Shown here: in pieces, positions 9,325-22,089 of the stretch
Layout: each line of letters opens with the position of its first letter
Position numbering within the stretch: position 1 is the first letter of the stretch
Assembly: GCA_949752745.1 (NCBI GenBank)
Contig: OX457029.1
Coordinates: forward strand, 18,184,615-18,248,614
Reading direction: 5' to 3'
DNA from: Protula sp. h YS-2021
Taxonomy: Eukaryota > Annelida > Polychaeta > Sabellida > Serpulidae
Length of the DNA stretch: 64,000 nucleotides
The notes under the pieces: generated by a model
Told to the model about the DNA's origin: nothing
Seen by the model: the letters and a program-made list of their open reading frames with translations, nothing else
The model's database searches: none
Program-made: the position numbers and the translations under genes

Positions 9325-9645
9325 ATAATATGTTTTCAAAAAATTAAATTTGTTAAATTTGGTTTAGAACTACCATTTTCCTACTACTATAACTTTAAAA
9401 CATTCGAATAAGTAGCATGGTAAAATGTTCAAACCTATTTTATATATCATATGTTATCAAAAACTAAATTTGCTAAAGTTGATCTAGAACCGCCATTTTC
9501 GCACTACTATAACTTCATAGCATTTGAATAAGTAGCATGGTAAAATGCTAAAACTTATTTTATACATTATATGTTTTCCAAAAACTGCATTTGTTAAATG
9601 TGCTTTAGAAGTACCATTTTTCCACTACTATAACATAAAATATAA
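9325..9645. repeat. Three imperfect ~120 bp tandem repeats
   Basis: The units share CCATTTTYCYACTACTATAAC, then a segment ending AATAAGTAGCATGGTAAAATG and a stretch around ATATGTTWTCMAAAAACT. They begin where the Polinton similarity ends. No coding potential. Confidence 0.7.
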
Positions 9646-9689
9646 CATTAGACTTAACGTAGGGAAAATCCCATTCCTTCTCAAATTTA

Positions 9690-9895
9690 TCTGCACTCTG
9701 AAATTTATCGATCGTTCCCACGGTCTAGGATTAGATGTTTTCAAATTTATCGATCGTTCCCACGGTCTGAACGAGTCCACTCTGAAATTTATCGATCGGT
9801 TTCCCCAACGCTCTGAACGAGTGCACTCTGAAATTTATCGATCGGTTTCCCCTAAGCTTTGAACGAGTGCACTCTGAAATTTATCAATCGTTTTC
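9690..9895. repeat. Minisatellite, ~45-50 bp units containing ATTTATCGATCG
   Basis: About five units with CACTCTGAAATTTATCGATCG followed by a C-rich part and TCTGAACGAGTG. Frames through it are repeat-encoded and not treated as genes. Confidence 0.75.
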
Positions 9896-10034
9896 CCACA
9901 CTCTGAGACCTTTCATGTACTTATTCCTATGCTGTGTGTGTGTGGTTATTGAAATGGAACCATTGAACTATGACTAATTAAATATTATCAGGGAAAATAG
10001 ACATAGAAATATAGTTACTATGTTAAAAAAAAGT

Positions 10035-10690
10035 TACAGAGTCACAGACTCACAGAATCACATAGTGTCACAGAGTCACATGATGTTACATGATGTTACA
10101 TGATGTCACATGATGTCACATAATGTTACATGATGTTACAAAGTCACATAAAGTTACCTAATGTTACCTAATGTAACAGAGTCACATAAAGTCACAGAGT
10201 CATATAATGTCACAGTCACATGTTGTCACATTATATCATAGAGTCGCAAAAGTAAACGAAAAAAAAACAGAAAAAAAAAGTTTGTTCCGAGCCGGACTCG
10301 AGCCACCAATCTTCTGCCTACGAGTCTGCGCTTTTTCCTAGTGAGCCACGAAGGCAGGTGTGGTAAACGATCTGATAATGACATACATACTTTAGACTAA
10401 TTATGCTCACATAGCAATTACATAGTCCTTATTTAGTAATAAAGCCATAGGATGTTACACAGTCACATAGTGTCACATGATGTCACATGATGTTACATAG
10501 TGTTACATGATGTTACATGATGTTACATAATGTTACATAATGCTACATAATGTTACATAATGTAACATAATGCTACATAATGTTAGAGTTACATAATGTT
10601 ACATAATGTTACAAAGTGTTACACGATGTTACAAAAAATGTTAGAGTTACATTATGCTACATAGTGTTACATAGTGTAACATGATGATAT
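10035..10690. repeat. Degenerate TGTTACATRATG satellite, interrupted by a tRNA-like segment
   Basis: Two blocks (about 10035-10250 and 10440-10690) consist of imperfect 9-11 base units such as TGTTACATGA and TGTCACATAG. They flank the tRNA-like element at 10284-10356. Confidence 0.7.
10284..10356 (-). mobile_element. tRNA-derived (SINE-like) head, A and B box present
   Basis: The minus strand reads a tRNA-like sequence with A box TGGCTCACTAGG and B box GGCTCGAGTCC. An anticodon-arm-like GACTCGTAGGC between them resembles tRNA-Thr(CGT). Acceptor pairing is poor and there is no clean 3' end, so this is a decayed tRNA-derived element and not a functional tRNA. Confidence 0.5.
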
Positions 10691-10869
10691 TTAACAACAG
10701 CACAATAGTATAACAGTACAGCAGGTAAGAGCAACTGTTTTCACTTGTTTTCCATGTGTATCCAACGGCAGCCAGAGCATGAATGAAACACATGTGCACA
10801 CACAATGTGCTCTTACAGGAGTGCTGAATCACATCCTAGGGGGGTTCCCACATGAAGGACCCGGGGGGT

Positions 10870-10942
10870 CCCCATCCACCAACCTTCAGATCATAGGTCC
10901 TCATACGAGTCCTCTGCTCTACCAAGTGAGCCATTCAGGTCG
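10870..10942 (-). mobile_element. Second tRNA-derived (SINE-like) head
   Basis: The minus strand has TGGCTCACTTGGTAGAGC, a near-perfect tRNA D-arm/A box, then GGACTCGTATGAGGACC and a decayed B box GGTTGGTGGATGG. It is related to the element at 10284-10356. G/C-rich blocks flank it. Confidence 0.5.
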
Positions 10943-10997
10943 GAAGGTTAATGATCGGGAATACATTCCTCATATACGGTTGGAGTCACATGACACA

Positions 10998-11070
10998 TGA
11001 TTGACAGGTCACGTGACTAATGATGATTGACAGGTCACGTGACTAATGATGTCATGATAATTGACAGGTG
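10998..11070. repeat. Direct repeats of ATTGACAGGTCACGTGAC
   Basis: Two full copies and one partial copy, about 27 bases apart. Each full copy holds the palindrome TCACGTGA (E-box-like). Lies just before the BEL 5' LTR. Confidence 0.6.
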
Positions 11071-11604
11071 ACTTAGGGTTATGCCTCCTAGGGAGGAGAG
11101 GGGTGTTCCAGAACTGTCGTTTTCCAACTACTCGATTGGTTCCGGCTTTTTGGGCTTATGTCAATAAATCGGCAGCAATCTAAAAGTGTCCGGTGCTCGG
11201 TAGCGTCACTTTAAAGGAACAAATTATGGGAACAAATTTAAGACTTATCGTCGGTAATATTTAGTATCAATTGTTCATAAAAGTTTTGTGATCCCTTTTA
11301 TTGCGTAAATGTAAATGTCACCGTGTTAGTTGCCGTAATTTTAGACTTTAACTTTGGTACAACCGCTGAGTTGCTTTCTCAACAAAGTGTATGTGTCCTA
11401 GAAACTTTTGGGCGGTATTTCTAGTCCACACCTTTAGCAATAGTTGTTCATAGTTTACCACTATTTGTCTTATTCATGCTTTAGTTTAACGTATAGTTTA
11501 TGCTACCGATTTCCCTTCTTAAGTAATATTTTATGTGGATTTAGTTTACCTGTGGTTTGCTTCGTATTTATGTTTGCTTTTGTTTGTGGTGTTTTTCAGT
11601 TAAT

Positions 11605-11637
<33 letters not shown>

Positions 11638-11767
11638 GTACTACTACTACTACGTCCTACTGTTGCGTCACTACTGCTTCTGCTACGTCTCTCCTGCTTC
11701 TACTAATTCTACCTGCTCGTCTCGCTATCTACCCCTACTCCTTTTCTGCCTGCTTCATTCTGTATTA

Positions 11768-12656
<889 letters not shown>

Positions 12657-14049
12657 GTTGTCATATGTTATCTGTTGAAAGAACACAATAAAGAAATCAA
12701 AATGGATTCAGACTTTGGTCAATACAATTCCGTTCACTGGTTGAATTAACGACGCTGGCAAAGATAGATGTTCCCGTACCAGCCCCCGACAGTTCCCAAG
12801 GACAGGAACAGAAACTCCGCGCCTTGACCGACAGTTTCGAGCAAGTGTGCGAGTAAATATATGTGCTGTAGACTCCGGCATCCAGAAATGCAAATACGAC
12901 TTAAGTGACAGAAGTGGTATCGAAGAACAAAGAATATTCAGCGTTTTTGACACAGTACGAACAGTTTTTAGCCAAAACCGACCTGGTCATGAACTGTTTA
13001 ACCCCCGACGAAAGATAACATTTCTTATCCAACATCAACGCAGAATGTCAAGCTTTTCTGGCACAATTCAAAGCGCGGATAGAGGGAGTATTAACTGAAG
13101 CCAGCAAACGCCTGGAACCGGTTTATGAAGCTAAATCCGCCAGTGTCATATCCCGTACGTCCAAAACGAGTTCAGCACAGCAACGTTTACATGAAGAGTA
13201 GAGATTAGCCGAATTAGCCGCAAGAGGTTTGAAGAAGGCGCAGGAACTCGAACAGGAAGAGTTGCGACTGAGAACAGGAAGAGTTGCGCCGTGAAGCGCT
13301 CGAGCTACAAACAAAGCTCGAAGCCTCAACAGCTCGTATGGAGGTTCTTAGCGCTCATGAGTCACAGGACCGCCACAGCACCATTTCATATGATGGGCAA
13401 CCACAACACCGGAAGTTGCCACGTACGCCTGAGGACAGAATACCGACATCCGTAAATGGACAGGTTTTAGATGCAGCACTTGCAGCAGCCGCTGCAACAC
13501 CGAAGCGAGTTGGGGCACCAGTAGCAACTGCAATACCCGTGCCAGCTGCAGTCCCCTTAGCAGATAGTTGGCCGGTTACAACACCTTTGACGGCTGGTGT
13601 GCATATGACAGCTGGACCTGTATCAACAGCTGCAGTATCCGCAGCAGCTGCAGTACCTATGACAGCTGCAATCCCCTTAGCAGATATTAGGCCATTTGCA
13701 AGTGCAGTACCTGTCACAGCTGCAGTACCTCCAGCAGATGATGTGACAGATGCAATTCCTATGCCAGCTACAGTACCAGCACCGACAGCTATAACGTCCG
13801 CAACAGCTGCAGTAGGGTATAAACGCCGGTTCTGGCTCACTTGATGACGTCATACTGTCTGGACCGGAAGTGACGTCATGTATGGAAGTGACATCATCAT
13901 GTCTGGACCGGAAGTGACGTCATAGTGTCTGTTTGTTTCTATCTGCTTCAGTTTTTGGATGGAGCGCGCGCGCGTGTTGCGTACACGAAATGTCATTTTG
14001 TTTTCGTAATTTGAAATAACGGACTTCCGTTGAAGTGTGGAACTTATAT

Positions 14050-15000
14050 TTGTAACATGTCGCCATTTTAACTGTGTAAAAGTGAAAAATTGAGATAACT
14101 TCCGTTATACTTGGTCGATTTACATGAAAATTTCACTGTTTGATTCAGTTTTATATCTAGTTTTGTTATAAAGTGGTCACAGGCTATTTACACCAGTGGC
14201 TATATGCATTTTTGTAACATTCCGCCATTTTAACTTTGTAAAAAGTGAAAAATTGAGATAACTTCCGTTATACTTGGTCGATTTACATGAAAATTTCACT
14301 GTTTGATTCAGTTTTATGTAAATTTTTAGCATTAAGTGGTCACAGGCTATTTACACCGGCGGCTGTATGCATTTTTGTAACATGCCGCCATTTTAACTTT
14401 GTAAAAAGTGAAAAATTGAGATAACTTTCGTTATACTTGGTCGATTTACATGAAAATTTCACTGTTTGATTCAGTTTTATATGTAGTTTTGTTATCAAGT
14501 GGTCACAGGCTATTTACGCAGCTGGCTGTATGCATTTTTGTAACATGCCGCCATTTTAACTTTGTAAAAAGTGAAAAATTGAGATAACTTTCGTTATACT
14601 TGGTCGATTTACATGAAAATTTCACTGTTTGATTCAGTTTTATATGTAGTTTTGCTATCAAGTGGTCACAGGCTATTTACGCAGCTGGCTGTATGCATTT
14701 TTGTAACATGCCGCCATTTTAACTTTGTAAAAAGTGAAAAATTGAGATAACTTTCGTTATACTTGGTCGATTTACATGAAAATTTCACTGTTTGATTCAG
14801 TTTTATATGTAGTTTTGTTATCAAGTGGTCACAGGCTATTTACGCAGCTGGCTGTATGCATTTTTGTAACATGCCGCCATTTTAACTTTGTAAAAAGTGA
14901 AAAATTGAGATAACTTTCGTTATACTTGGTCGATTTACATGAAAATTTCACTGTTTGTTCAGTTTTATGTAACGTTTTAACATTAAGTGGTTATAGGCTA
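14050..15000 (+). repeat. ~160 bp tandem subrepeats, left arm of the fold-back element
   Basis: Five to six units each start near GTAACATGCCGCCATTTTAA and include GAGATAACTTTCGTTATACT and TGGTCGATTTACATGAAAAT, with unit starts about 161 bases apart. The right arm has about eight inverted units (15420-16600), so the arms differ in copy number. Confidence 0.85.
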
Positions 15001-15015
15001 TTTACAACTATTTAC

Positions 15016-15255
15016 AAGTTGAACATATTCAACATGTTTAACATGTTGAACATGTTCAACTTGTGCAACAACATGTTGAACATGTTGTTGAACATGTTGA
15101 ACATGTTGTTGAACATGTTCAACATGTTGTTGAACATGTTGAACATGTTCAACTTGTTGAACATGTTGTTGAACATGTTGAACATGTTCAACAACATGTT
15201 GAACATGTTGAACAACAGCTTGTTGAACAATTGTTGTACAATTGCTAAACAACTT
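15016..15255. repeat. AACATGTTG palindromic microsatellite, centre of the fold-back element
   Basis: Runs of AACATGTT, self-complementary and joined by G/TTG spacers, fill the hinge between the arms. Reading frames in it on both strands (Asn-Met-Leu or Gln-His-Val repeats) come from the repeat. Confidence 0.85.
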
Positions 15256-17199
15256 GTTGAACCATAGTTTGACGTAAAAATAATTCAAACACATGTTTGA
15301 ATGGTGGGCGCGCGCCATTCCAACAACCCATCTATGCAAACTACTGTAAACTAAGATATCAAACTGAATTCAATGGTGAAATTTTCATTCAAATCGGTTA
15401 ACCATAACGAAAGTTATTACACTTTTCCACTTTTTAAAAAGTTAAAATGGCGAATGTCAAATTATGCATACAGCCAGCTGCGCAAATAGCCCATGACTAC
15501 ATTATAACAAAAACTAGATATAAAACTGAACCAAACAGTGAAAGTTTCATGTAAATCGACCTACTATAGCGAAAGTTATCTCATTTTTTTTCACTTTTCA
15601 CAAAGTTGAAATGGCGCCATGTCACATTATGCATACAGCCATCGGTGTAAATAGCCTATAACCACTTAATGTTAAAACGTTACATAAAACTGAACAAACA
15701 GTGAAATTTTCATGTAAATCGACCAAGTATAACGAAAGTTATCTCAATTTTTCACTTTTTACAAAGTTAAAATGGCGGCATGTTACAAAAATGCATACAG
15801 CCAGCTGCGTAAATAGCCTGTGACCACTTGATAACAAAACTACATATAAAACTGAATCAAACAGTGAAATTTTCATGTAAATCGACCAAGTATAACGAAA
15901 GTTATCTCAATTTTTCACTTTTTACAAAGTTAAAATGGCGGCATGTTACAAAAATGCATACAGCCAGCTGCGTAAATAGCCTGTGACCACTTGATAACAA
16001 AACTACATATAAAACTGAATCAAACAGTGAAATTTTCATGTAAATCGACCAAGTATAACGAAAGTTATCTCAATTTTTCACTTTTTACAAAGTTAAAATG
16101 GCGGCATGTTACAAAAATGCATACAGCCAGCTGCGTAAATAGCCTGTGACCACTTTATAACAAAACTACATATAAAACTGAATCAAACAGTGAAATTTTC
16201 ATGTAAATCGACCAAGTATAACGAAAGTTATCTCAATTTTTCACTTTTTACAAAGTTAAAATGGCGGCATGTTACAAAAATGCATACAGCCAGCTGCGTA
16301 AATAGCCTGTGACCACTTGATAACAAAACTACATATAAAACTGAATCAAACAGTGAAATTTTCATGTAAATCGACCAAGTATAACGAAAGTTATCTCAAT
16401 TTTTCACTTTTTACAAAGTTAAAATGGCGGCATGTTACAAAAATGCATACAGCCAGCTGCGTAAATAGCCTGTGACCACTTGATAACAAAACTACATATA
16501 AAACTGAATCAAACAGTGAAATTTTCATGTAAATCGACCAAGTATAACGGAAGTTATCCCACTTTTTCACTTTTACACAGTTAAAATGGCGACATGTTAC
16601 AAATATAAGTTCCACACTTCAACGGAAGTCCGTTATTTCAAATTACGAAAACAAAATGACGTTTCGTTTACGCACACTCTGCTGTGACGCTTACCCTTCA
16701 TCATGACGTCATCCCAACACGCGCGCGCGCTCCATCCAAAAACTGAAGCAGATAGAAACAAACAGACACTATGACGTCACTTCCGGTCCAGACATGATGA
16801 CGTCACTTCCAGACATATCGTCACTTCCGGTCCAGACAGTATGACGTCATCAAGTGAGCCAGAACCGGCGTTTATACCCTACTAGCTGCAATACCAGCAG
16901 CATATGCAGCGGACGCATGTGTGCATGATTACACGAACAATGGCCTTATGTCCTCCGTAGCGAAGTTGTTAAGGAAGCCACCGAGTGAAATAAAAAACTT
17001 GAGTGCCAACCCTTTTGAGTACCCAAGTTTAGTAGACAATTTTGATATAAAATAGTGTCTGTGGGTGAGGATGAGGGTGAGAAAATGTATTATTTAGAAC
17101 AGCATACAGACGGGGAGGCAAACAAGGTTGCTGTTAGTCGCGTGTATCTTCGGGCCCGAGCGTTGTGTGTCGTTGACTTTCACGAAGATGTATGGCGAT

Positions 17200-18290
17200 G
17201 AACGGACACAAGACTGATTGCAATATATTATAATTTCTCAAATTCCGTTTCTTTCCTTTATATCCCAGTAAAACTGCTGTGGAAGTAAACTAATCTCTCT
17301 CTTGAATATCCGTTTTTATTTTCCTTATTTACACTTTATTCGTAACAACAACTCTCCGTGCACCAGCACCACAATAACAACACCCGATGCACCACTACGT
17401 CTCACACCCAACGTGTGGCCTCTACCCCCTCATAAAACCGACTGCTGGTGCGTTCCTTATATAGTTGCTGGCAGAACAGCAGCCGCTAATTAAAAATGCA
17501 ACCAATCAAAGAGCTTCGCACCTAAACTAAGGACCAATGAGAAAATAGCTGCCCAAAAACACATCTTACAAGCTACGTAGCGACCAAAAAGTGATGTTTT
17601 TGAAACGATCACGTCCTCATTTATAAAGTGGCACTATTGGTTCCAATCTACGGAGTTTCTAAATACTTGAAAACTGCATGAAAAGTTTGTGCTAGGTAGC
17701 ACAAAATTTTTCCTCGTCTGAAAAATCGTCAAAATGAGAAGTTCTAAACACAAAATTATTGCCATATGCACAATCTCGACGCGTTCTACGGAATGTCGTG
17801 TGAAACTTAAAACTTCGTCTTCGATTCCTGAAGATGTCCGATATACTTACTATATAATTAAATTTTTAAATGGCACGAAATCTAACAAAAGGACTTCAAA
17901 CGAACTTGAAACTAGAACCAACGTGTTCACTACACCAAGATCCTTGCAAATCCTAAACCTATCCCCTCGGGCTTGTCACGCTTTTTGCCTAATGCGGCAC
18001 GTAAACAGTTTGCCGACAAATTCACTCGACTATTCATCATTTCACAACACCTCTTCATTCTCACAAAGTAAAGGCATCCCACACCATAACAAACAGAGTG
18101 GGGAACAAACTAAATCGCAAGCACCCTCGGAAAACTCATAACACAACACATTCACACACGACGCGACAATAGCACATGCATGCAAAATCACTTTTGCATA
18201 CCCTAACAGTTGTGTGTGGTTTTCTCATTTGCCGCCTGCGGTTGGGTATCGTTGTGCTTTAGCAGAATTACAGCGTTGGTATGGTGATGT
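17200..18290. other. ~1.1 kb non-coding insertion in BEL gag
   Basis: The BEL Gag reading breaks after about 17195 and resumes near 18310 (SWSAIKNDNTKGLDEF). The intervening DNA has no recognisable protein. It has CCAAT-like (ACCAATGAG) and TATATAG (17458) motifs, and could be a solo LTR of another element. Edges are approximate. Confidence 0.4.
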
Positions 18291-18299
18291 TCAGGTTGT

Positions 18300-19210
18300 A
18301 GTGAACGGTTAAGTTGAAAAAGTGTTGAGTTGGAGTGCGATTAAAAATGACAATACGAAAGGGTTGGATGAGTTCTCAATGTTGTTAACCGTGTGTGCAT
18401 GAACGCAACGAAGAACTAAGGTTTAGACACTTGGTTGACTTCGTGAGTTTTGAAGCCAGGAAGGCCTCTGATGCCGTTTTCCGCAGAAACGTTTCAAAAG
18501 GTAACTCGGATAGTGTGCAAAAAGACTGCACCCCCAAGGCGGTCGAAAAACAAAACAAGCTTTGTTGCCAATAAAGTTGAGTCGGTGTCTGAAACAGTTA
18601 GGCCTTCAATAAGGCGTCAGTGTGTCACGGTGTCCGACTGTCCGGTGTTTAGTAAGCAAAGTTCAGACAACAAAACCAGGTTTGTCAAAAAACACAAATT
18701 GTGTTTCGGGTGTTTAAAGCGAAACCACGTGAAAAAAGATTGCCGCCGAAAGTTGACATGTGACATGTGTAACAAACAACACCCAACTGTGTTGCACATA
18801 CAAAGAGATAACCAGTGTGTGGTCGGACAGCCCGCGGTCGTTCCTACCCAAGTAGGTACTTCGAGTCACCACTATGCACACTCAAAGTACCCAGGTAGTA
18901 CTTTGAGTATGCATAGTGGTGACATGGGGGTCGGTCAGTGTACATTAGCCATTGTCCCATTGAAGGTCCAAATGGCCAACGGCGTGAACAGTGTGGACAC
19001 GTACGCGTTTTTGGATCCCGGAAGTAGTGTGTCGTTTTGCACTGAAAGTCTACTGAGGCAAATAGGTGGAGGCGGTAAGCGCGTGAGAATTGCTGTCAAT
19101 ACAGCGGGGTCCCCTTTTACGATGTCCACACAGGTTATTAAAGGTATGCAAGTGTCAAACATTTCAGATGGGCAAACGGTCAGTTTGCCCGAGGTTTATC
19201 CCGGTTAGTA
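18300..19210 (+). pseudogene. BEL/Pao Gag C-terminus, Cys-rich knuckles and aspartic protease
   Basis: Frame 18450-19208 carries the BEL-type Cys/His region CFGCLKRNHVKKDC and CDMCNKQHPTVLH, then a protease core with YAFLDPGSSVSFC, where the usual D-T/S-G is DPG. The upstream part is interrupted by stops. In BEL elements this module cleaves Gag-Pol; this copy is inactive. Confidence 0.75.
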
Positions 19211-20370
19211 AATGCCACATTCCAACAGAGAAAGACATTAGCAAGTGGGCACATCTACGAGATCTGAAGCTGCCACAAATAAAGGGTGAAGTAGGTTTGT
19301 TGCTGGGTAACAATGTGCCCGAGGTGTACTCTCCAAAACAGGTAAGAACTGGGCCTGTGGCTTCACCGCATGCGACACGTACAGCAATTGGCTGGATACC
19401 CTGGAACGTGGTGCGGTATTCAGACGGCTATAGACGTGCCATAGTTAACCACATGGAGGTTACGCTGTCAATGTGGACTTTCCCGAAGGGACTATTGACG
19501 ACAAAAGAGAAATGTCTCTAGAGGACAAACACTTCCTTGAGCAGGTAAGTCAATCGTTGCGCTTGAAGGAAGGTCATTACGAGTGTCAAACATTTCCACG
19601 TATCTACGTGTCTATCCTTTAGGGAACCTGTAGTTATTATGCCGAACCGAAGTTGTGCGATAACCAGGTTGGGTAGTTTACGGAATTCCGCAACCATAGT
19701 GGGTACCAGAGGGAGTACGCGGAGTGTGTAACCTCCTTGATAGACAAGGGTTACGCCGAAAAGATTCCAGATGACAAACTTAATTGTGAAGACGGCATTT
19801 AAGTTTGGTATTTACCCCACCATGAAGTAGTCATCCAACCAAGAAAGAACTAAGGGTTGTTTTTGATCGCGCAGCTCAGTATAAAGGTGTCTCTTTGAAC
19901 CAAAACTGTTGCAAGGCCCAATTTACATTCTCGTAAGCGTTAGCGACAATGGAGACGTTCACTACAGTCTTTTGATAGGAAAGTCGCGAGTAGCGCCGCT
20001 CAGAAAGGTGACAGTTCCTAGAATGGAACTTACGGCTGAAAGAATGGCTATTCAAATGAACAAGGTCATTATAGACGAACTAGAGCAGCCAGTAGACAAA
20101 ATTTTTTACTGGACAGATAGCACTTCAGTGTTAAAATACTTAGCGAACAAGAAGACACGATTTCACACCTTTGTTTCGAACAGGGTGTCTGTTATACAAG
20201 AGGCAACCTCCCAGGATCAGTGGCATTGCGTGCCCAGTGCTGAGAACCCAGCAGACCTGGCTAGTCGAGGTTTCAAGCCGAGTAAATTACTAAGTAGCAT
20301 TTGTTTTCTGCGATCCCGGTTTTCTATGGGAAACATGGAACAAATCGGAGATCGATATGCGAATTTCGGA
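19210..20370 (+). pseudogene. BEL/Pao RT remnant and RNase H
   Basis: 19220-19900 holds the linker after protease (KGEVGLLLGNNVPEVYSP) and the start of RT (LIDKGYAEKIP, then VWYLPHHEV). The RT catalytic core with YxDD is deleted, and the sequence jumps near 19910 to RNase H: PRMELTAERMAIQMNKVI, FYWTDSTSVLKYL and ENPADLASRG. Order and motifs are those of BEL/Pao. Confidence 0.8.
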
Positions 20371-20379
20371 TGAAGACCC

Positions 20380-21982
20380 AGAGGTTAAACTTTGTGCTGC
20401 AATAGTACAGCATCCAGAGTCAGACGATACACTAGAACGCTTTTCTAGTTTAGACAGGTGCAAAGCAGTTGTCGGTTGGATACTGGTGTACATGAACAGC
20501 CTGTCTAGATGGGCAAACCGTAGAAAGGCCACGCAGAAGGTTTTGGCCCCGAAGTATCCTAATGAGGATGAACGTAACAAGCGTATTGACTACGGTTTAA
20601 AACAGAGAAACAAAAAAGTTACTCATTGAAAGAAATGAGTTTAAGTGTCGAGGACCTTCAAAATGCAGAGACAGCAATTGTCAAATATGCACAGAAGCTT
20701 CATAGCTTGCTTGCAAAAGGGTCATTATGTAGCGAAAGCTAGTAGAATAAAAAGGCTTGACCCGGTTTTAGTTGAGTCGGTCAAGCCTTTTGAGTTGTTC
20801 TTGTGTGCCGGCAGGTATAAAACGCCCTATTCTCATCCTAAAGGCCTCAAAGGTAGGTGAGCTTTTAGTTTGGGATGCTCATAAAAGACTTGGTCACTCC
20901 GGTAGAAACTCAATTATAGCTTTACTTCGCGAGCGATAGTTGGCCTTATGGCTCTGATAAGGAAATTAATACCAAAGTGTGTCGTTTGTAGAAAACACAC
21001 AGCAAGAGTGTTAGAACAGAAAATGGTAGATTTGCCAAGTTATCATGTAAATCAGTAGGCACCGTCTGGTACGGATTACTTCGGTCCCTTCGAAGTAAAA
21101 AGAGGTAGATATACGGTGAAACGATACGGTGTGATATTTACCTGTCCAACGATACGTGTAGTCCACCTAGAAGTCGCGGATAGTATGAACACAGATTTGT
21201 GTATAAATTGTATACGTAGGTTTATCACGAAGCGTGGTAATGTCTCTTACATAAGGTCTGACAACGGTCCAGATTTAATAAGTGAGAAGCGAGAGCTCTA
21301 GGAAGAAACTGAGCATTTAAATGTCGTAAAGTTGAAAGGTGTTTGTGCAAAGAAGGGTATCAAGTGACAGTTCAACCCACCCTCAGGTAGTCATTTTGGG
21401 GGTGTCTGGGAACGCCTTATAAGGTCGGTAAGAAAAATCATGTATGGCTTGCTAAAGGAACATACAGTGCGTTTGAACGACGGCGGGTTGAATACTCTCT
21501 TCTGTGAAGTAGAGTCAATCCTAAACAGTAGGCGTTTAGTAGACACGTTCAACTCAGTGGACGACTTAGATGTGTTAACCCCAAATCACCTGTTGTTATT
21601 GAAGGGCGATAATGAAGGTCCGGTCGGTGTTTTTGACGTTAAAGACAGTTAGGTAAAAACGACGTTTACAGCACGCATACAGTACTTGGCCGACCAATTT
21701 TGGAAACGGTGGGTGAAGGAGTATTTGGTGATTTTACAAGAAAGACAAAAGCGGTTGAGACCGAAACGAAATTTGTCGGTAGGTGGCCTGGTATTAATTG
21801 TATACAATACGCCCAGAAATGTTGAGCCGCTGGGCAAGGTCATTGGCGTTACCAGAGACAGTAAAGATCTTGTAAGATATGTCGCTATGAGGACGCAGTC
21901 GACCACGTTGACTCGTCCAATAGACAAACCATGTCTCATTCTTGAAAGTGAAAATAAAGCGGATAAGTTTCTTTGTATTTGA
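20380..21982 (+). pseudogene. BEL/Pao integrase, broken
   Basis: Pieces in order: an N-terminal linker (SSLDRCKAVVGWILVYMN), a zinc-binding region near 20870-21000 (VCRKH), catalytic core with TDYFGPFEVKRGR, IRVVHLEVADSMNTD and SDNGPDL, then QFNPPSGSHFGGVWERL and C-terminal RVWVGDLV-like remains near 21760-21980. Several stops. The retrotransposon ends ~110 bases later in the 3' LTR. Confidence 0.75.
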
Positions 21983-22089
21983 TCTATTAAATATATGTAT
22001 AATTGTTTTATAAAACAATTCGGGGGTCGGTGTAAGATACAAATACACTAAAAATGTGACATCCCGGGTTATTTGGCGATTTTATTGAT

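Larger units (their letters stand above)
13811..16883. mobile_element. Giant fold-back element with Polinton-type ends and 6 bp target duplication
   Basis: The ends are perfect inverted repeats starting AGTAGGGTATAAACGCCGG. The target duplication AGCTGC is exact (13805-13810 and 16884-16889) and lies within BEL gag. The left arm (~13811-15000) and right arm (~15290-16883) are inverted copies, each built of ~160 bp subrepeats. The centre (15016-15255) is an AACATGTTG palindromic array. The outer 120 bases hold several TGACGTCA octamers. There is no protein-coding gene. The first eight bases (AGTAGGGT) and the TSD length equal those of the Polinton at 29669-49723, so it is probably mobilised by a Polinton integrase. 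Confidence 0.88.
12741..17070 (+). pseudogene. BEL/Pao gag N-terminal and central part, split by the fold-back element
   Basis: 12741-13810 encodes, with stops, a Ser-rich and coiled-coil region (SASVISRTSKTSSAQQR, then LAELAARGLKKAQELEQ) and an Ala/Val/Pro-rich repeat stretch. After the insertion, from 16890, the frame resumes with SSVAKLLRKPPSEIKN and NPFEYPSLVDNF, the usual BEL Gag core entry. 17070-17195 continues EQHTDGEANKVAVSRVYLRA. Nonsense and frameshift mutations are scattered through it, so it is not functional. Confidence 0.7.

Noticed and set aside
9690..9895. CRISPR-like direct repeats
   Set aside because: Units vary, there are no unique spacers and the DNA is eukaryotic; it is a minisatellite. 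The same applies to 32111-32680.
10284..10356. Functional tRNA-Thr gene
   Set aside because: The boxes are present, but acceptor and T-arm pairing are poor; it is better read as a SINE-like relic.
13284..13844. Ala/Val-rich host-like protein on the plus strand
   Set aside because: It is part of the BEL gag frame running into the fold-back terminus; the last codons belong to the inserted element.
14926..15339. Asn-Met-Leu and Gln-His-Val repeat proteins
   Set aside because: They follow from the AACATGTTG palindromic array at the fold-back centre, open in several frames at once.
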